This document shows, piece after piece, positions 1 to 6,156 of a stretch of DNA of 7,232 bases. Origin of the DNA: DATLFQ01 sp035540915 (GTDB lineage Bacteria > Actinomycetota > Acidimicrobiia > Acidimicrobiales > GCA-2861595); contig DATLFQ010000168.1 in NCBI GenBank assembly GCA_035540915.1, forward strand, positions 1-7,232, written 5' to 3'. Each line of letters starts with the position of its first letter. The stretch's first letter is position 1. The notes beneath the pieces were generated by a model that had not been told where the DNA came from, searched no databases, and saw nothing but the letters and a program-made list of their open reading frames with translations. Position numbers and translations under genes: made by a program.

Positions 1-729
1 CGCGCCCACGACTACGAGCACGCCGTGGCCGAGCGCCGGCCGGCCCTCCTGCTCAAGGTCCACCAGTCGAACTTCCGCATCGTGGGCTTCACCGAGGCGG
101 CATCGGTCCGGGAGCTGGCCACACTCGGCGTGCCGGTGGTGGTCGACATCGGCTCCGGCCTGCTGGACGCCACGACCCCGTGGCTGTCCGGCCCCCCGCC
201 CGGCTGGCTGGCCGGCGAGCCGGCCGCCCGCCAGACACTGGCCGAGGGGGCCGCCCTGGTCACCTTCTCGGGCGACAAGCTGCTCGGCGGACCGCAGGCA
301 GGCGTCATCGCCGGCCAGGCCGGCCTGGTGGCCCGCTGCGCGCGGCACCCGCTGGCGCGGGCCCTGCGACCCGGCGGCCTGGTCCTCGGCGCGCTGCAGG
401 GGGTGGCGCTGGACTATCTGCGCCGCGACGGCGACGCCATCCCGTTCTGGCGCATGGCCGCGGTCCCGGTGGCCACCCTGCGGGCGCGGGCCGAGGCCCT
501 CGGCGTCGGCGCGGTGGTCGACTGCCTCTCGGTGCCCGGTGGCGGGTCGGTCCCCGGCGTGACCATCCCGTCCGCCGGGGTGGCCCTCGACGGGGACCAC
601 GCCGCTGCCCTGCGGGCGTTCGACCCACCGGTCGTGGCCCGGGTGGAGGCCGGCCGCACGGTGCTCGATTTGCGCACGGTGGCACCCGACGACGATGCCG
701 TCGTCGCCCGCGCCCTGGCCTCCCTGTAG
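1..729 (+). CDS. selA: L-seryl-tRNA(Sec) selenium transferase, C-terminal part (5' end outside window)
   Basis: SelA is a PLP-dependent cytoplasmic enzyme that converts Ser-tRNA(Sec) to Sec-tRNA(Sec) using selenophosphate. The frame is open from base 1, so the gene is cut by the window edge: 242 codons are present, about half of the roughly 460 residues of E. coli SelA. A GTG at 25 is internal, because conserved SelA sequence continues across it. Visible family motifs are KVHQSNFRIVGFTE (bases 55-96), the cofactor-binding segment VVVDIGSG, and FSGDKLLGGPQAG, whose lysine (codon 277-279) is the expected Schiff-base lysine for PLP. The C-terminal domain looks complete and ends in TAG. selB starts 11 bases downstream, which supports a selAB operon. 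No frameshift is seen. Identity is very secure; only the missing N-terminus is unknown. Confidence 0.95.
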   Translation, partial: RAHDYEHAVAERRPALLLKVHQSNFRIVGFTEAASVRELATLGVPVVVDIGSGLLDATTPWLSGPPPGWLAGEPAARQTLAEGAALVTFSGDKLLGGPQAGVIAGQAGLVARCARHPLARALRPGGLVLGALQGVALDYLRRDGDAIPFWRMAAVPVATLRARAEALGVGAVVDCLSVPGGGSVPGVTIPSAGVALDGDHAAALRAFDPPVVARVEAGRTVLDLRTVAPDDDAVVARALASL

Positions 730-740
730 GCCCCGGGGCC

Positions 741-2489
741 ATGCACGTCGTCGCCACCGCCGGGCACGTCGACCACGGCAAGTCGACGCTTGTCCTCGCC
801 CTCACCGGGATGGACCCCGACCGGTTCGCCGAGGAGAAGACCAGGGGCCTCACCATCGACCTCGGCTTCGCCTGGACCACGTTGCCCAGCGGGCGCGAGC
901 TGGCCTTCGTCGACGTCCCCGGCCACGTCCGCTTCCTGAAGAACATGCTGGCCGGCGTGGGCGCGGTGGACGCCTGCCTGTTCGTCGTGGCGGCCACGGA
1001 GGGCTGGAAGCCCCAGACCGAGGAGCACCTGCGCATCCTGGAGCTGCTCGGCGTGACCTCGGGCGTCGTGGCCATGACCAAGGTCGGCCTGGTCGACGAC
1101 GAATGGCTGGAGCTGGCCCACCTGGAGCTGGCCGACCACGTGGCCGGCAGCTTCCTGGAGGCGGCCCCGGTGGTCGACGTCGACGCACCGTCGGACCGGG
1201 GGGTCGAGGAGCTGCGCGCCGCCCTGGACGACCTCCTGGCCGTCACGCCGACTGCGGTCGACCGCGGCCGGCCGCGCCTGTGGATCGACCGCTCGTTCGC
1301 GGCCAAGGGGTCCGGCACCGTGGTGACCGGCACGCTGGCCGGCGGGCCGCTGGCCGAGGGGGACGAGGTGGTGGTCCTGCCCGGCGCGCGCAAGGCCCGG
1401 GTCCGGGCGCTGCAGAGCCACAAGGCCGCCCTCGCGGTCGCCGGGCCGGGGCGCCGGCTCGCCGTCAACCTGGCCGGCGTGCACCACGAGCAGGTCGAGC
1501 GGGGCCACGCGGTGGTCCGCCCGGGCCAGTGGGAGCCCACGCGGCGCGTCGACTGCTCGCTGACGGTGCTGGCATCGCTCGACCACGAGGTGTCGCGCCG
1601 CGGTGCCCACCAGGCGTACATCGGCTCGGGCGAGCACCCCGTCCGCGTGCGGGTTCTCGGGGCCGAGGCGCTCGAACCGGGGGCGACGGGCCTCGTCCGC
1701 CTCCACCTGCCCCAACCGCTGCCACTGCTGCCGGGCGACCGCTTCGTGCTGCGCGAGAGCGGGCGCGGCGAGACGGTGGGCGGCGGCGAGGTGCTCGACG
1801 TGGGACCGGTGCTGCCGGCCAGCCGGGCCCGCCCGTCGCGCTCGGTGGACCGGGTGGTGGCCGAGCGCCGCTGGGTCGACGCCGACCTGCTGGAGCGGCT
1901 CACCGGCGAGCGCCGGGCGCCCACGGTCGGGCGGTTCGTCGTCGATCCGACCGAGCTGGAGGCGGCCCGGGAGCAGGTGCGGGCCGCGGTGGCGGCGGCC
2001 GGCGCCCTCGGCCTGGACGTCGCCGCGCTGGACGAGCGCCAGCGGGCGGTCCTGCACGGCCTGGACGGCGTCGTGGTCGACGCGGGGCGGGCCGTGCTCG
2101 CCGGCCAGGCCGGTGACCCGTTGGCCGACCACCCCTACGTCGCCGCGCTGGAAGCGGCTCCGTTCTCGCCTCCGGCCCCCGACGACGTGGACCGCACCGA
2201 GCTGCGCGAGCTGGTCCGCCGGGGGCTGGTGGTCGAGCGGGACGGCGTGTGGTTCGCCCCCGCGGCGCTGGAGCAGGCCGGCCGGGTGATCGCCGACCTG
2301 CTCGTCGCCTCGCCCGAGGGCGTGACGGTGGCCGAGGTGCGCGACGCCCTGGGCACGACCCGCAAGTTCCTCCTGCCCCTGCTGGCGGTGCTGGACGCCA
2401 GTGGCGTCACGCGCCGCCGAGGCGACCTGCGCATCGGCGGGCCACGCCTGCCGCCGGCCACTCCCGCCAGAGGGCGGGCGAGCGGCTAG
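741..2489 (+). CDS. selB: Selenocysteine-specific translation elongation factor SelB
   Basis: SelB is a GTPase that carries Sec-tRNA(Sec) to the ribosome and binds the SECIS hairpin of selenoprotein mRNAs. The 582-residue protein compares with 614 in E. coli. The start is ATG, because residue 1 leads straight into the GTPase strand MHVVATAGHVDHGKST. G1 is GHVDHGKS (8-15), the SelB signature RGLTIDLGF is at 35-43, and G3 DVPGH is at 58-62. G4 reads TKVG (113-116), with Gly where the guanine-specifying Asp is expected. EF-Tu-like domain II begins near RLWIDRSFAAKGSGTVVTG (169-187) and domain III follows at about 250-345. The rest is winged-helix repeats, the last one (about 535-575) containing TTRKFLLPLLAVLD, typical of the mRNA-binding wing. 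There is no clear Shine-Dalgarno, so translation is probably coupled to selA. The stop TAG overlaps the stop of the convergent whiB-like gene within CTAG. Confidence 0.96.
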   Translation: MHVVATAGHVDHGKSTLVLALTGMDPDRFAEEKTRGLTIDLGFAWTTLPSGRELAFVDVPGHVRFLKNMLAGVGAVDACLFVVAATEGWKPQTEEHLRILELLGVTSGVVAMTKVGLVDDEWLELAHLELADHVAGSFLEAAPVVDVDAPSDRGVEELRAALDDLLAVTPTAVDRGRPRLWIDRSFAAKGSGTVVTGTLAGGPLAEGDEVVVLPGARKARVRALQSHKAALAVAGPGRRLAVNLAGVHHEQVERGHAVVRPGQWEPTRRVDCSLTVLASLDHEVSRRGAHQAYIGSGEHPVRVRVLGAEALEPGATGLVRLHLPQPLPLLPGDRFVLRESGRGETVGGGEVLDVGPVLPASRARPSRSVDRVVAERRWVDADLLERLTGERRAPTVGRFVVDPTELEAAREQVRAAVAAAGALGLDVAALDERQRAVLHGLDGVVVDAGRAVLAGQAGDPLADHPYVAALEAAPFSPPAPDDVDRTELRELVRRGLVVERDGVWFAPAALEQAGRVIADLLVASPEGVTVAEVRDALGTTRKFLLPLLAVLDASGVTRRRGDLRIGGPRLPPATPARGRASG

Positions 2490-2743
2490 CGCAGCGCCAG
2501 CTGCTTGCGTTCGAGCTCGTTGAGGCCGCCCCAGATGCCGTGCGGCTCACGGATGCGGACGGCGTAGTCCAGGCAGGGCTTGCGGACGGGGCAGCCGGCG
2601 CAGATGGCCTTGGCGCGGCGCTCCCGGTTCTCCTTCTCCTCCTTGCGCTCGAAGTGGGTCGGCGGGAAGAAGACCGTCGCGTGCGGACCGCGGCACGCCG
2701 CCTTCACCTGCCAGGTTTCCTCAACCTGAAGGTCAACACTCAC
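2486..2743 (-). CDS. WhiB-family iron-sulfur transcriptional regulator
   Basis: This 85-residue protein has the WhiB (Wbl) family layout. Four cysteines (C17, C48, C51, C57; C-x2-C-x5-C for the last three) should bind a [4Fe-4S] cluster, and the turn GIWGGLNE at 69-76 is followed by the short basic tail ERKQLALR. Wbl proteins are actinobacterial redox- or NO-sensitive regulators that usually act with the principal sigma factor. The linker between C17 and C48 contains a highly charged stretch (ERKEEKENRERRAK). The CRG...ERRAKAIC...REPHGIWGGL pattern is nearer WhiB2/WhiB3-type proteins than WhiB4/WblA, but I cannot assign a subfamily. The GTG start is chosen because a purine-rich Shine-Dalgarno (AAAGGGGG) lies 6 bases upstream; the GTG at codon 13 has no such support. 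It has its own promoter. Its TAG stop shares CTAG with the selB stop, leaving no room for a terminator. Confidence 0.94.
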   Translation of the reverse strand: MSVDLQVEETWQVKAACRGPHATVFFPPTHFERKEEKENRERRAKAICAGCPVRKPCLDYAVRIREPHGIWGGLNELERKQLALR

Positions 2744-2749
2744 AAAGCG

Positions 2750-2757
2750 CCCCCTTT
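2750..2757 (-). promoter_or_regulatory. Ribosome binding site of the whiB-like gene
   Basis: On the minus strand AAAGGGGG sits 6 bases before the GTG start of the WhiB-family gene. It decides the start codon, since no other in-frame start nearby has a comparable site. It also shows that this transcript has a leader. Confidence 0.7.
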
Positions 2758-2766
2758 CGGTCGGGG

Positions 2767-2795
2767 ACCCTAACGCCTCAAAACCGGTCCAACAA
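2767..2795 (-). promoter_or_regulatory. Predicted promoter of the whiB-like gene
   Basis: On the minus strand a -35-like TTGTTG (plus-strand bases 2790-2795) is followed by exactly 17 bases and a -10-like TAGGGT (2767-2772). Transcription would start near 2760, giving a short leader that contains the AAAGGGGG ribosome binding site. This is the most complete promoter in the window by spacing and -35 match. It is a prediction by eye. Confidence 0.55.
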
Positions 2796-2820
2796 GGGGT
2801 GATTCGCGATCGTCACCCTT
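2794..2820. repeat. Imperfect inverted repeat between the nfeD-like gene and the whiB promoter (terminator or operator)
   Basis: The plus strand reads AAGGGGTGA, ten bases, then TCACCCTT. This gives an 8-bp stem (AAGGG-TGA with TCACCCTT) with one bulged G. On the minus strand it follows the stop of the NfeD-like gene by 15 bases and is followed by CTTGTT, so it could be a weak intrinsic terminator for that gene. It also touches the -35 box of the whiB-like gene (overlap of 2 bases), so it could equally be an operator for a dimeric regulator, possibly the WhiB protein itself. The lack of a real T-run leaves both readings open. Confidence 0.4.
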
Positions 2821-2835
2821 CCTGACCTGCGCCTT

Positions 2836-4080
2836 TCAGTGGTGAGCGTCCTTGGCGCCGCCCTCGGCGGGCTCCACCTCGAGCAGCAGTCCGTCGATGG
2901 CGACGACGCGGACAGGGTCGCCGGCGGCGATGGGCGTCGACCGGTTGGTGCGGGCCCGCCACCGGGCGCCGCGCACCTCGACGGTCCCCTCCGGGTCCAC
3001 GTCGGCCAGCGCCGCCCCCTCCTCGCCGACCATCGCCTCGCGCCCGATGGTGGCGGTGGAGAAGCGCGAGCGCACCACGGCCGGCATCCCCGTCACCATC
3101 ATCACCGCCACCCCACCGACCACTGCGACCAGCACCAGGGGCGACGGCCGCAGGCCCTGGCCGTACAGGCCCAGGCCGCCGATGCCGAGGGCGGCGGTGC
3201 CGATGACGGTCCACGCCCGGGGCGCGCCGGCCTGGACGTCGATCGCATAGCCCAGCAGGCCGACCAGGATCAGCGCGACGGCCCACGGCCGGGTCGGCAG
3301 GACGCCGAGGCCGTAGCAGGCCAGCACCAGCGAGACGGCGCCGGTGGCCGCAGCCACGCCGATCCCGGCCGTGTACAGCTCCAGCACGGCCAGCGCCAGG
3401 CCCACCGCCAGCAGCAGGTAGGCCACCGACGGGCTGGCCGCGGTGTGCAGGAGCCGGGCCACCAGGCCCAGCTTGGCGAAGCGCACGTCGACGGTCGGCC
3501 GGCGGCGGGGCTGCTCGCCCGCCTCCCGGATCACCTCGGCCGTCTCCAGGGTGGTCCCGCCCACGCGGCGCCCGTCCAGCTCCACCAGGAAGTCGCCCAG
3601 GGTGGGGGCGGTGATGTCCACCAGCCGCTGCTGGAGGGCCTCGGTGGTCGACACCGTCGCGCCCCGGGGGCCGACCCGGCCCCGGCCCGCCACCCCCACG
3701 ACGCCCGACGCCTGGACCAGCTCCCAGCTCTGGCCCACCGCCTTGCCGCCGCTCGGCCCCACCCAGGCCGCGACCGGCACGCCGGCATGGGACAGGCGGA
3801 AGGTCAGGACGTCCAGCTCCGACCGGGACAGGACCCCGCCCGAGCTGTCGACCTGGACGACCAGGGCCGCCGCGCCGCCGGACTCGGCCGCCTCGAGCGC
3901 GTCGCTCACGAAGTCGGCCTGCACCGGGTCGAGCAGCCCGGCCACCTCGATGACGTCGATGTGCGGCCGGCCCGGCTGCGCGCCCGCGACCGGCCCCGGG
4001 AGGGCCAGCACGCCGACGAGGGCCAGTCCGAGGATCAGTCCGAGGGCCGGGAGGGCGGTGGGTAGTCTGCGCATTCGCAT
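2836..4080 (-). CDS. NfeD-family membrane protein with a degenerate ClpP-class protease domain
   Basis: The 414-residue protein has an N-terminal signal or anchor (about 8-34). A ClpP/crotonase-like domain follows (about 40-172) with DSSGG at 78-82, matching the D-x-PGG loop of the family. Five hydrophobic segments come next (about 218-236, 239-262, 266-281, 289-309, 314-332), then a C-terminal NfeD OB-fold (about 340-405) with IGREAMVGEEG and the late strand VRVVAIDGLLLEVEP. In NfeD1b proteins the catalytic serine lies in a PSG-x-x-A-A-S-A-G motif; here it reads PSGGKAVGQS (109-118), with Gly116 at the serine position. The usual helical segment carrying the catalytic lysine also seems absent between RGATVS and LVELDGRRV. 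It is therefore probably a non-proteolytic membrane scaffold; family members often partner with SPFH/flotillin proteins, none of which is here. The start is ATG at 4078-4080, or Met3 at 4072-4074, which sits better behind AGGA. It diverges from the ATPase pair. Confidence 0.88.
   Translation of the reverse strand: MRMRRLPTALPALGLILGLALVGVLALPGPVAGAQPGRPHIDVIEVAGLLDPVQADFVSDALEAAESGGAAALVVQVDSSGGVLSRSELDVLTFRLSHAGVPVAAWVGPSGGKAVGQSWELVQASGVVGVAGRGRVGPRGATVSTTEALQQRLVDITAPTLGDFLVELDGRRVGGTTLETAEVIREAGEQPRRRPTVDVRFAKLGLVARLLHTAASPSVAYLLLAVGLALAVLELYTAGIGVAAATGAVSLVLACYGLGVLPTRPWAVALILVGLLGYAIDVQAGAPRAWTVIGTAALGIGGLGLYGQGLRPSPLVLVAVVGGVAVMMVTGMPAVVRSRFSTATIGREAMVGEEGAALADVDPEGTVEVRGARWRARTNRSTPIAAGDPVRVVAIDGLLLEVEPAEGGAKDAHH
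4063..4068 (+). promoter_or_regulatory. Candidate -10 box for the ATPase pair, inside the nfeD-like gene
   Basis: GGTAGTCT contains TAGTCT, which ends 10 bases before the ATG of the first ATPase gene. Actinobacterial TANNNT boxes at this distance commonly drive leaderless or near-leaderless transcripts. No Shine-Dalgarno at a proper distance precedes the ATG, which fits. The box lies in the first codons of the divergent NfeD-like gene, since there is no intergenic DNA. No -35 is recognisable. Confidence 0.4.
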
Positions 4081-5056
4081 GGATCCTGCCGGGTTCTGCC
4101 GTCAGGCCCGAGTCTTCATCGTCGCCGGGAAGGGCGGTGTCGGCAAAACCACCGTCAGCGCCGCGCTCGCCCGCATGGCGGCGACCGCCGGCCTGACCAG
4201 CCTGGTGGTCGAGGTGGAGCCCAGCGGCGGGCTGGCGGCCGCCTTCGGTCGCGCCGAGCCGCTCGGCTACGACCCGGTGGAGCTGGCGCCCGGCGTGCAC
4301 GGTCGGGCGCTCACCGCCGACGACGCGCTGGTCGAGTATCTGCAGGACCACGGGATGGGGCGCCTGTCGCGCCGCCTGCTGTCCTCGGGGGCCGTCGACG
4401 TGGTGGCCACCGCCACGCCGGGGATCAAGGACATCCTGGTGCTGGGCAAGGTGAAGGCCCTCGAGCGGTCCGCAGCCGCCGACGTCATCGTCGTCGACGC
4501 CCCCGCCGCCGGCCATGCCGTCCGCTTCCTGACCAGCGCCGCCGGCCTTCTGGACGCGGTCCGCAGCGGCCCCATCCGGGCCCAGGCCGAGGACGTGGCG
4601 GGCCTGCTGGGCGACCCCGACCGCTGTCAGGTGCTGCTCGTCACCCTGGCCGAGGAGACGCCGGTCAACGAGGTGGTGGAGACGGCGTACACGCTGGAGG
4701 ACCGCGTCGGCGTGACGCTCGCCCCGGTGGTGGTGAACGGTCTCTACCCGGGCGTGGACGGCCTCGAGGTGGACCCCGAGGAGGCGGCGCGGGCGGCCGG
4801 CACGCACCTGCGGCCGGGCGAGGCGGCCAGCCTGGCCCAGGCGGCGGCCTTCCGCCGGAGCCGGGCACACCTCCAGGCCGAGCAGGTGGCCCGGCTGGCC
4901 GACGCCCTGCCGCTGCCGCAGCTGCGCCTGCCGCTGCTGTTCTCGGCCGAGGTGGGCCCGCCGGAGCTCGACGTGCTGGCCGGCCACCTCGCCGCCGAGA
5001 TCGGGACGGTGGCCGTCGGACCGCCGCCCGAGCTGCCGGCCGACGCCGGCCGGTGA
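4079..5056 (+). CDS. ArsA/Get3-family ATPase, first subunit (Rv3679/BagA-like)
   Basis: This 325-residue soluble P-loop ATPase belongs to the ArsA/Get3 (SIMIBI) class. The deviant Walker A GKGGVGKTT (17-25) includes the signature lysine K18. The switch I region is VVEVEPSGGL (43-52), with Glu47 where ArsA/Get3 has the catalytic Asp of the DPA motif. The switch II region is VVDAPAAGHAVRFL (138-151). The motifs GAVDVVATATPGIKDILVLGK (104-124) and GPIRAQAEDV (164-173) match what I recall of mycobacterial Rv3679. There is no CXC-type metal site or obvious tail-anchor groove, so arsenite or tail-anchored protein handling should not be assumed. ATG is chosen because it gives a short N-terminus before the first strand; a GTG at 4058-4060 would add 7 residues. 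The start shares CATG with the divergent NfeD-like gene. The stop TGA overlaps the GTG of the second ATPase, implying coupled translation and a heteromer. Confidence 0.92.
   Translation: MDPAGFCRQARVFIVAGKGGVGKTTVSAALARMAATAGLTSLVVEVEPSGGLAAAFGRAEPLGYDPVELAPGVHGRALTADDALVEYLQDHGMGRLSRRLLSSGAVDVVATATPGIKDILVLGKVKALERSAAADVIVVDAPAAGHAVRFLTSAAGLLDAVRSGPIRAQAEDVAGLLGDPDRCQVLLVTLAEETPVNEVVETAYTLEDRVGVTLAPVVVNGLYPGVDGLEVDPEEAARAAGTHLRPGEAASLAQAAAFRRSRAHLQAEQVARLADALPLPQLRLPLLFSAEVGPPELDVLAGHLAAEIGTVAVGPPPELPADAGR
5035..5050 (+). repeat. Short hairpin at the junction of the two ATPase genes
   Basis: GCCGGC, CGAC, GCCGGC forms a possible 6-bp stem with a tetraloop in the mRNA. It ends 2 bases before the GTG start of the second ATPase, which has no Shine-Dalgarno. 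If it folds, the start would open only when ribosomes finish the first gene. Such repeats are easily produced by chance in GC-rich code. Confidence 0.3.
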
Positions 5057-6156
5057 GCTCCCCGGGGCTGGCCGACCTCGTCGCCGAGAAGTCCGTCGTC
5101 ATCTGCTGCGGCCCGGGCGGGGTGGGCAAGACCACCACCGCCGGCGCCCTCGGGATCGCCGCTGCGGGCAGCGGCCGGCGGGCGTGCGTCGTGACCATCG
5201 ACCCGGCCAAGAGGCTGGCCGATGCGCTCGGCCTCGACGAGCTGAGCGACACGCCCCGCCGGATCGACGACGGCGACCGGTGGCCCGGCGAGCTGTGGGC
5301 GCTGATGCTCGACACGCGGTCGACGTTCGACGCCCTCATCAGCCGCTACGCCGAGTCGCCCGAGCAGGCGCAGGGCATCCTTTCCAATCGCCTCTACCGC
5401 AACATCACCGGCGCCCTGTCGGGCACGCAGGAGTACATGGCGATGGAGAAGCTCTACGAGCTGCACCAGGACGACCGCTTCGACCTGGTGGTCGTCGACA
5501 CGCCGCCCAGCCGCAACGCGCTGGACTTCCTCGACGCCCCCCGCCGGCTCGGCCGCTTCCTCGACAACCGGGTGTTCCGCATCCTCATGACGCCGACGCG
5601 GGCCTACCTCAAAGCGGTCAGCGTGGCCACGCAGACGTTCCTGCGCACCGTCAGCAAGGTGGTCGGCGCCGACGTGATCGCCGACGCGGTGGCCTTCTTC
5701 CGGGCCTTCGAGGGGATGGAGCAGGGGTTTCGCGACCGGGCCCAGGCGGTCGAGGCGCTCCTGTCCGACGAAACGGTGGCCTTCGCCCTGGTCGTCACGC
5801 CCCGGCGCGACGCGGTGGCCGAGGGGCTGTTCTTCGCCGCCAAGCTGGCCGACAGCGGTCTGTCCGTCGACGCCCTGGTGATCAACCGGGCCCACCCGGC
5901 GTTCGGGGCCTCGCCGGGACCGGACCGGGCCCGGGCCGCGTCGCTGGCCGGCACGCCGCTGGCCCCGCTCTACGCCAACCGGGCCGACCTCGCCGAGCTG
6001 GCCGAGCGCGAGCGGCGCCACATCGCCACCGTCGCCGCCGATGTCGACGGCGCCTCGGTCGTCACGGTGCCGTTCCTGGCCGACGACGTCCACGACATCG
6101 CCGGCCTGGAGGAGATCGCCGCCCTCCTGCTGGCCGACGGCGAGGGGTCCGGCTAG
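5053..6156 (+). CDS. ArsA/Get3-family ATPase, second subunit (Rv3680/BagB-like)
   Basis: This 367-residue partner of the preceding ATPase has a P-loop GPGGVGKTT (20-28). Pro21 replaces the signature lysine of the deviant Walker A motif, while the catalytic P-loop K26 is kept. Switch I is intact (TIDPAKRLADAL, D50). Switch II is VVVDTPPSRNALDFLDAP (146-163). The segment ALSGTQEYMAMEKL (121-134) and the switch II block match what I recall of mycobacterial Rv3680, where this protein pairs with Rv3679 (the BagA/BagB pair). The GTG start lies in GTGA with the upstream stop and has no Shine-Dalgarno, so translational coupling is likely. Its stop TAG shares CTAG with the convergent STAS gene. Its substrate is unknown. 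Older database names such as anion-transporting ATPase reflect ArsA homology only; no ArsB-like membrane partner is in the window, though the NfeD-like membrane protein is adjacent. Confidence 0.93.
   Translation: MSSPGLADLVAEKSVVICCGPGGVGKTTTAGALGIAAAGSGRRACVVTIDPAKRLADALGLDELSDTPRRIDDGDRWPGELWALMLDTRSTFDALISRYAESPEQAQGILSNRLYRNITGALSGTQEYMAMEKLYELHQDDRFDLVVVDTPPSRNALDFLDAPRRLGRFLDNRVFRILMTPTRAYLKAVSVATQTFLRTVSKVVGADVIADAVAFFRAFEGMEQGFRDRAQAVEALLSDETVAFALVVTPRRDAVAEGLFFAAKLADSGLSVDALVINRAHPAFGASPGPDRARAASLAGTPLAPLYANRADLAELAERERRHIATVAADVDGASVVTVPFLADDVHDIAGLEEIAALLLADGEGSG

Noticed and set aside
180..740. Upstream in-frame extension of selB to base 180
   Set aside because: It would read through selA in another frame with Arg/Pro/Gly-rich sequence. 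SelB homology begins exactly at the ATG at 741.
305..2132. Long minus-strand frames opposite selA and selB (539 and 572 codons)
   Set aside because: They are shadows of strongly conserved plus-strand genes. No domain is recognisable and they are rich in Arg/Pro.
2486..2743. Assigning the WhiB-family gene as whiB4/wblA because of the nearby ATPases
   Set aside because: It lacks the long C-terminal extension, and its sequence around the cysteines is unlike WhiB4. Context alone is not enough.
3443..4078. Upstream in-frame extension of the first ATPase to base 3443
   Set aside because: It runs antisense through the NfeD-like gene and has no ATPase-like sequence. The family fold starts a few residues after the ATG at 4079.
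2813..4987. Minus-strand open frame of 724 codons
   Set aside because: It covers the antisense of the first ATPase and another frame of the NfeD-like gene. Its low-complexity His/Arg/Gly/Ala sequence has no family motif.
4079..6156. Arsenite efflux operon (arsA) call
   Set aside because: No ArsB, ArsD, ArsC or ArsR is present and no ArsA metal-binding cysteine set is seen. The best match is the actinobacterial Rv3679/Rv3680-type pair.
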